A DNA stretch of 14,934 bases, from the NCBI GenBank assembly GCA_905236615.1, contig CAJORC010000256.1, positions 1-14,934 on the forward strand. Reading direction: 5' to 3'. Both the position numbers and the translations under genes were made by a program. Of the stretch, positions 13,174 to 14,934 are shown piece by piece (positions within the stretch are counted from its first letter, which is position 1; every line of letters begins with the position of its first letter). The notes under the pieces were generated by a model that saw only the letters and a list, made by a program, of their open reading frames with translations, was not told the origin of the DNA and searched no databases. The stretch is from an uncultured Lachnospiraceae bacterium (GTDB lineage Bacteria > Bacillota > Clostridia > Lachnospirales > Lachnospiraceae).

Positions 13174-13686
13174 ATGAAAAAATCTGTATTTAATTCTATC
13201 ATCAAATCAGTATCTGTAGTATCTTTAGCAGTATTCTTCATTGCTATAGCATCTGTTTCCGCATTTGCTTCTGATGCAAACACAGTTGATTCAAAAATGT
13301 TATCCAGTATTAATTCACTTAGAGCTCAGAATGGTCTCCCGGCTCTTACATTAGATTCTTCTCTTGTTGCTATCGCTGAAACAAGATCAGATGAAGCAGC
13401 AGTTTTATGGTCACATACACGTCCTAGCGGCGGAAAAGGTGCCGACATGATAAGCCACAATAAGTGGAGAGGCGAAAACCTTTCATACGTTACTTATTCC
13501 AATTACAACGGTTCTGATTCAGAGCAGGCAAGTGCTGCTGATCTTATGTTCAAGAACCTTTGTAATTCACCTTCTCACTATGACAATATGGTATTTTCTT
13601 CATATACAAAGATTGGTATCGCTACTTCTGTTACACAGACCGGAAGCGGCACAAAAGTTACTACAGCTTACATGTTCTCCAACTAA
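13174..13686 (+). CDS. Secreted CAP-domain (SCP/PR-1-like) protein under c-di-GMP riboswitch
   Basis: 170 residues. ATG lies 10 bases after GTGGGG in the riboswitch expression platform. Residues 1-32 are a Sec signal peptide (MKKS, long hydrophobic core, SVSAFA before SDAN). The mature protein is a single compact CAP domain: MLSSINSLRAQNGLPAL (42-58), WSHTRP with H81, GENL with E101, and NSPSHYDNMV with H135. These are the conserved His and Glu positions that line the CAP cavity. There is no anchor or repeat, so it is probably released. CAP proteins bind small lipophilic or peptide ligands or act in surface interactions; the exact role is unknown. Control by c-di-GMP ties it to the motile/sessile switch. 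It ends at a strong terminator shared with the convergent lectin-like gene. Confidence 0.92.
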   Translation: MKKSVFNSIIKSVSVVSLAVFFIAIASVSAFASDANTVDSKMLSSINSLRAQNGLPALTLDSSLVAIAETRSDEAAVLWSHTRPSGGKGADMISHNKWRGENLSYVTYSNYNGSDSEQASAADLMFKNLCNSPSHYDNMVFSSYTKIGIATSVTQTGSGTKVTTAYMFSN

Positions 13687-13699
13687 GACTATAGATTTA

Positions 13700-13746
13700 C
13701 TGAAAAGGGATGCAGCCTGACCAACTGCATCCCTTTTCAGTGTTTT
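13700..13746. terminator. Bidirectional terminator between CAP and lectin-like genes
   Basis: Perfect 16-bp arms (13700-13715 and 13725-13740) contain GGGATGCAG and its complement, with a 9-base loop. AAAA lies inside the left arm and TTTT inside the right arm, and TGTTTT follows. It can stop both convergent transcripts. Confidence 0.9.
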
Positions 13747-13762
13747 AAATTAAATTATAATT

Positions 13763-14926
13763 TTATTCTTCTTTTTCAGTTTCTATTATATATCCTATTT
13801 TTCCGGCAAGAGAGGGAGTACCGCTTAATATCTTATTAGCAGCATCTTTCCATTTGAAGACATCATTATCAAGATCATAGTACATCATGATACAGTCATC
13901 TACAACTTCTTCTCCGTTATCGGCTTTAGACTTAAGGCTGGGTTCATCACTTGCCCATGCACCTTCATATAATCCGCCCTTAGTCAACGGTTTCTTACTT
14001 ATCTCACCATCATTATTAATCCAATGATATACAGATTCGTCATCATCCCTGTTTGCGCCTATCCAGAATTGATAGTTTTGAAGATTGCTTGATTTTATCA
14101 GATCCGATACATAGAGAAACTCTTTCTCGGATGTGATCCTTGCCAGATATTTCTTTTCACCCTCGTTCTGAACAGACTCATATGCCTGAGTCCAGCTGTA
14201 ATCTCCTATTACAAATTCATAGCTGTGAATCTCGTCATCCTCAGCATCGAAGGTTCCTTTTTTCTCATCATCTTCATCATCCTCATCTTCTTCATCAGGA
14301 ATCTCTTTTTTCTCAACAGCATTTGCCGATACATTTCCGGATTTAAGCATTTCTTTTAATTCTTCAAAGCTGTAAGTATCAAGAATGCGGGCTTCATTTT
14401 TTTCATCTATAGTTTCTGCAGTTTCAATAAATTCACTTGATTTGATCTTATAGTTTTTATCACCTGTCCTTAAAAGATTTCCATTTTCAAAGAAAACAAA
14501 AGAAGACATATCAATATTTATAAAATCCGTATCACCGTCATGCCATGTATATATCCTGCTTTCATTACCTATCAGAAGCATCTCTGGTACATCATCATCG
14601 TCAATATATACCAAAGCTGCATTTGGATAATCATCAGCTTCCATATTGTCGAGAATATATTTATAATCACTCATCCATTGATTATCATCAGCTTCACTCT
14701 CATTAAATTCTTTTTCAGCAATTGATTCATCATCAATCTCAGTAACTGTTGAAGAAGCTGTTTCGGCTGAAGACTCTTTGGTCAATGCCTCAGTTGAAAG
14801 TTCAGTAGAACTGCTTTCACTTTTTGCAGCATTATTCTCTGTCATGATCAGAATAACTGCCGCCATTGTTGCCAGAAGAACAAGTGAAATTGCTATGGCA
14901 AACGAAATTAAATCCTTCTTTTTCAT
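13763..14926 (-). CDS. Membrane-anchored protein with C-terminal C-type-lectin-like domain
   Basis: 387 residues. The start is 9 bases from the window edge, so its promoter is not seen. A signal-anchor helix spans about 7-28 and has no lipobox Cys. A Ser/Thr/Glu-rich linker (30-80) follows, then a domain with YIDDDDVPEMLLIG (107-120) and TWHDG, like the Asp-rich repeat modules of many clostridial lipoproteins. A very acidic stretch lies at 211-232. Residues about 234-382 form a C-type-lectin-like domain: SYEFVIGDYSWTQAY, LARITSEKEF, FWIGANRDD, EPS (328-330), DDCIMMYY, FKWKDA and GYIIE. Only one cysteine (C345) is present, so the usual CTLD disulfides are missing. EPS in place of EPN leaves sugar or calcium binding uncertain. 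It probably faces outward and binds a surface ligand. Confidence 0.85.
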   Translation of the reverse strand: MKKKDLISFAIAISLVLLATMAAVILIMTENNAAKSESSSTELSTEALTKESSAETASSTVTEIDDESIAEKEFNESEADDNQWMSDYKYILDNMEADDYPNAALVYIDDDDVPEMLLIGNESRIYTWHDGDTDFINIDMSSFVFFENGNLLRTGDKNYKIKSSEFIETAETIDEKNEARILDTYSFEELKEMLKSGNVSANAVEKKEIPDEEDEDDEDDEKKGTFDAEDDEIHSYEFVIGDYSWTQAYESVQNEGEKKYLARITSEKEFLYVSDLIKSSNLQNYQFWIGANRDDDESVYHWINNDGEISKKPLTKGGLYEGAWASDEPSLKSKADNGEEVVDDCIMMYYDLDNDVFKWKDAANKILSGTPSLAGKIGYIIETEKEE

Positions 14927-14934
14927 TAAATAAA

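Noticed and set aside
13700..13740. Perfect 16-bp palindrome as a recombination or attachment site
   Set aside because: Its position between convergent genes with flanking A/T runs is fully explained by a bidirectional terminator.
14212..14346. Plus-strand open frame in the acidic-linker region of the lectin-like gene
   Set aside because: A low-complexity antisense shadow of the Asp/Glu-rich codons; no start signals.

Overview
The window looks like chromosome from a low-GC Gram-positive anaerobe, most likely a member of the Lachnospiraceae (Butyrivibrio/Blautia-like clostridia). This is inferred from the AT-rich sequence, purine-rich Shine-Dalgarno sites, frequent TTG starts, sigma-A promoters with 17-base spacers, a class I cyclic-di-GMP riboswitch, a lysine-tailed HU protein and a small DUF6465-like basic protein. 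No IS element, phage gene, CRISPR array, tRNA or rRNA was recognised.

Layout. 1-487 (minus): start of a secreted, probably cell-wall-directed SH3-type protein that runs off the window. 653-887 (plus): collapsed remnant of a GH32 sucrase, followed by a strong GGGGACGGTTCC palindrome. 947-4271 (minus): three-gene operon running GNAT acetyltransferase, membrane sensor PP2C/SpoIIE phosphatase, then a secreted protein with a C-terminal TNT (NAD-glycohydrolase-type) domain. 4353-5986 (plus): BirA-type operator and promoter, bioY and bioB. 6065-7495 (minus): pyruvate kinase. 7620-11757 (minus): overlapping genes for a MurL-like epimerase, a MurD2-like ligase and a RecQ helicase lacking the winged-helix domain. 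11861-12867 (plus): DUF6465-like protein and HU, each with its own, closely similar promoter. 12946-13686 (plus): promoter, c-di-GMP-I riboswitch and a secreted CAP-domain protein. 13763-14926 (minus): membrane-anchored C-type-lectin-fold protein.

How the genes fit together. bioY-bioB suggests scavenging of biotin or dethiobiotin under BirA control; the BioB lacks one classical [2Fe-2S] cysteine and resembles the oxygen-sensitive type II enzymes. murL-murD2 suggests the alternative route to the D-glutamate of peptidoglycan: ligate L-Glu, then epimerise it on the nucleotide precursor. Several products (SH3 protein, TNT protein, CAP protein, lectin-like protein) are exported, and one is placed under c-di-GMP control.

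Most interesting points: the GNAT/PP2C/TNT operon, the MurL/MurD2 pair in a probable firmicute, the c-di-GMP riboswitch ahead of a CAP protein, the type II-like BioB, and the GH32 deletion scar. All family assignments come from motif recognition by eye; no database search was run.
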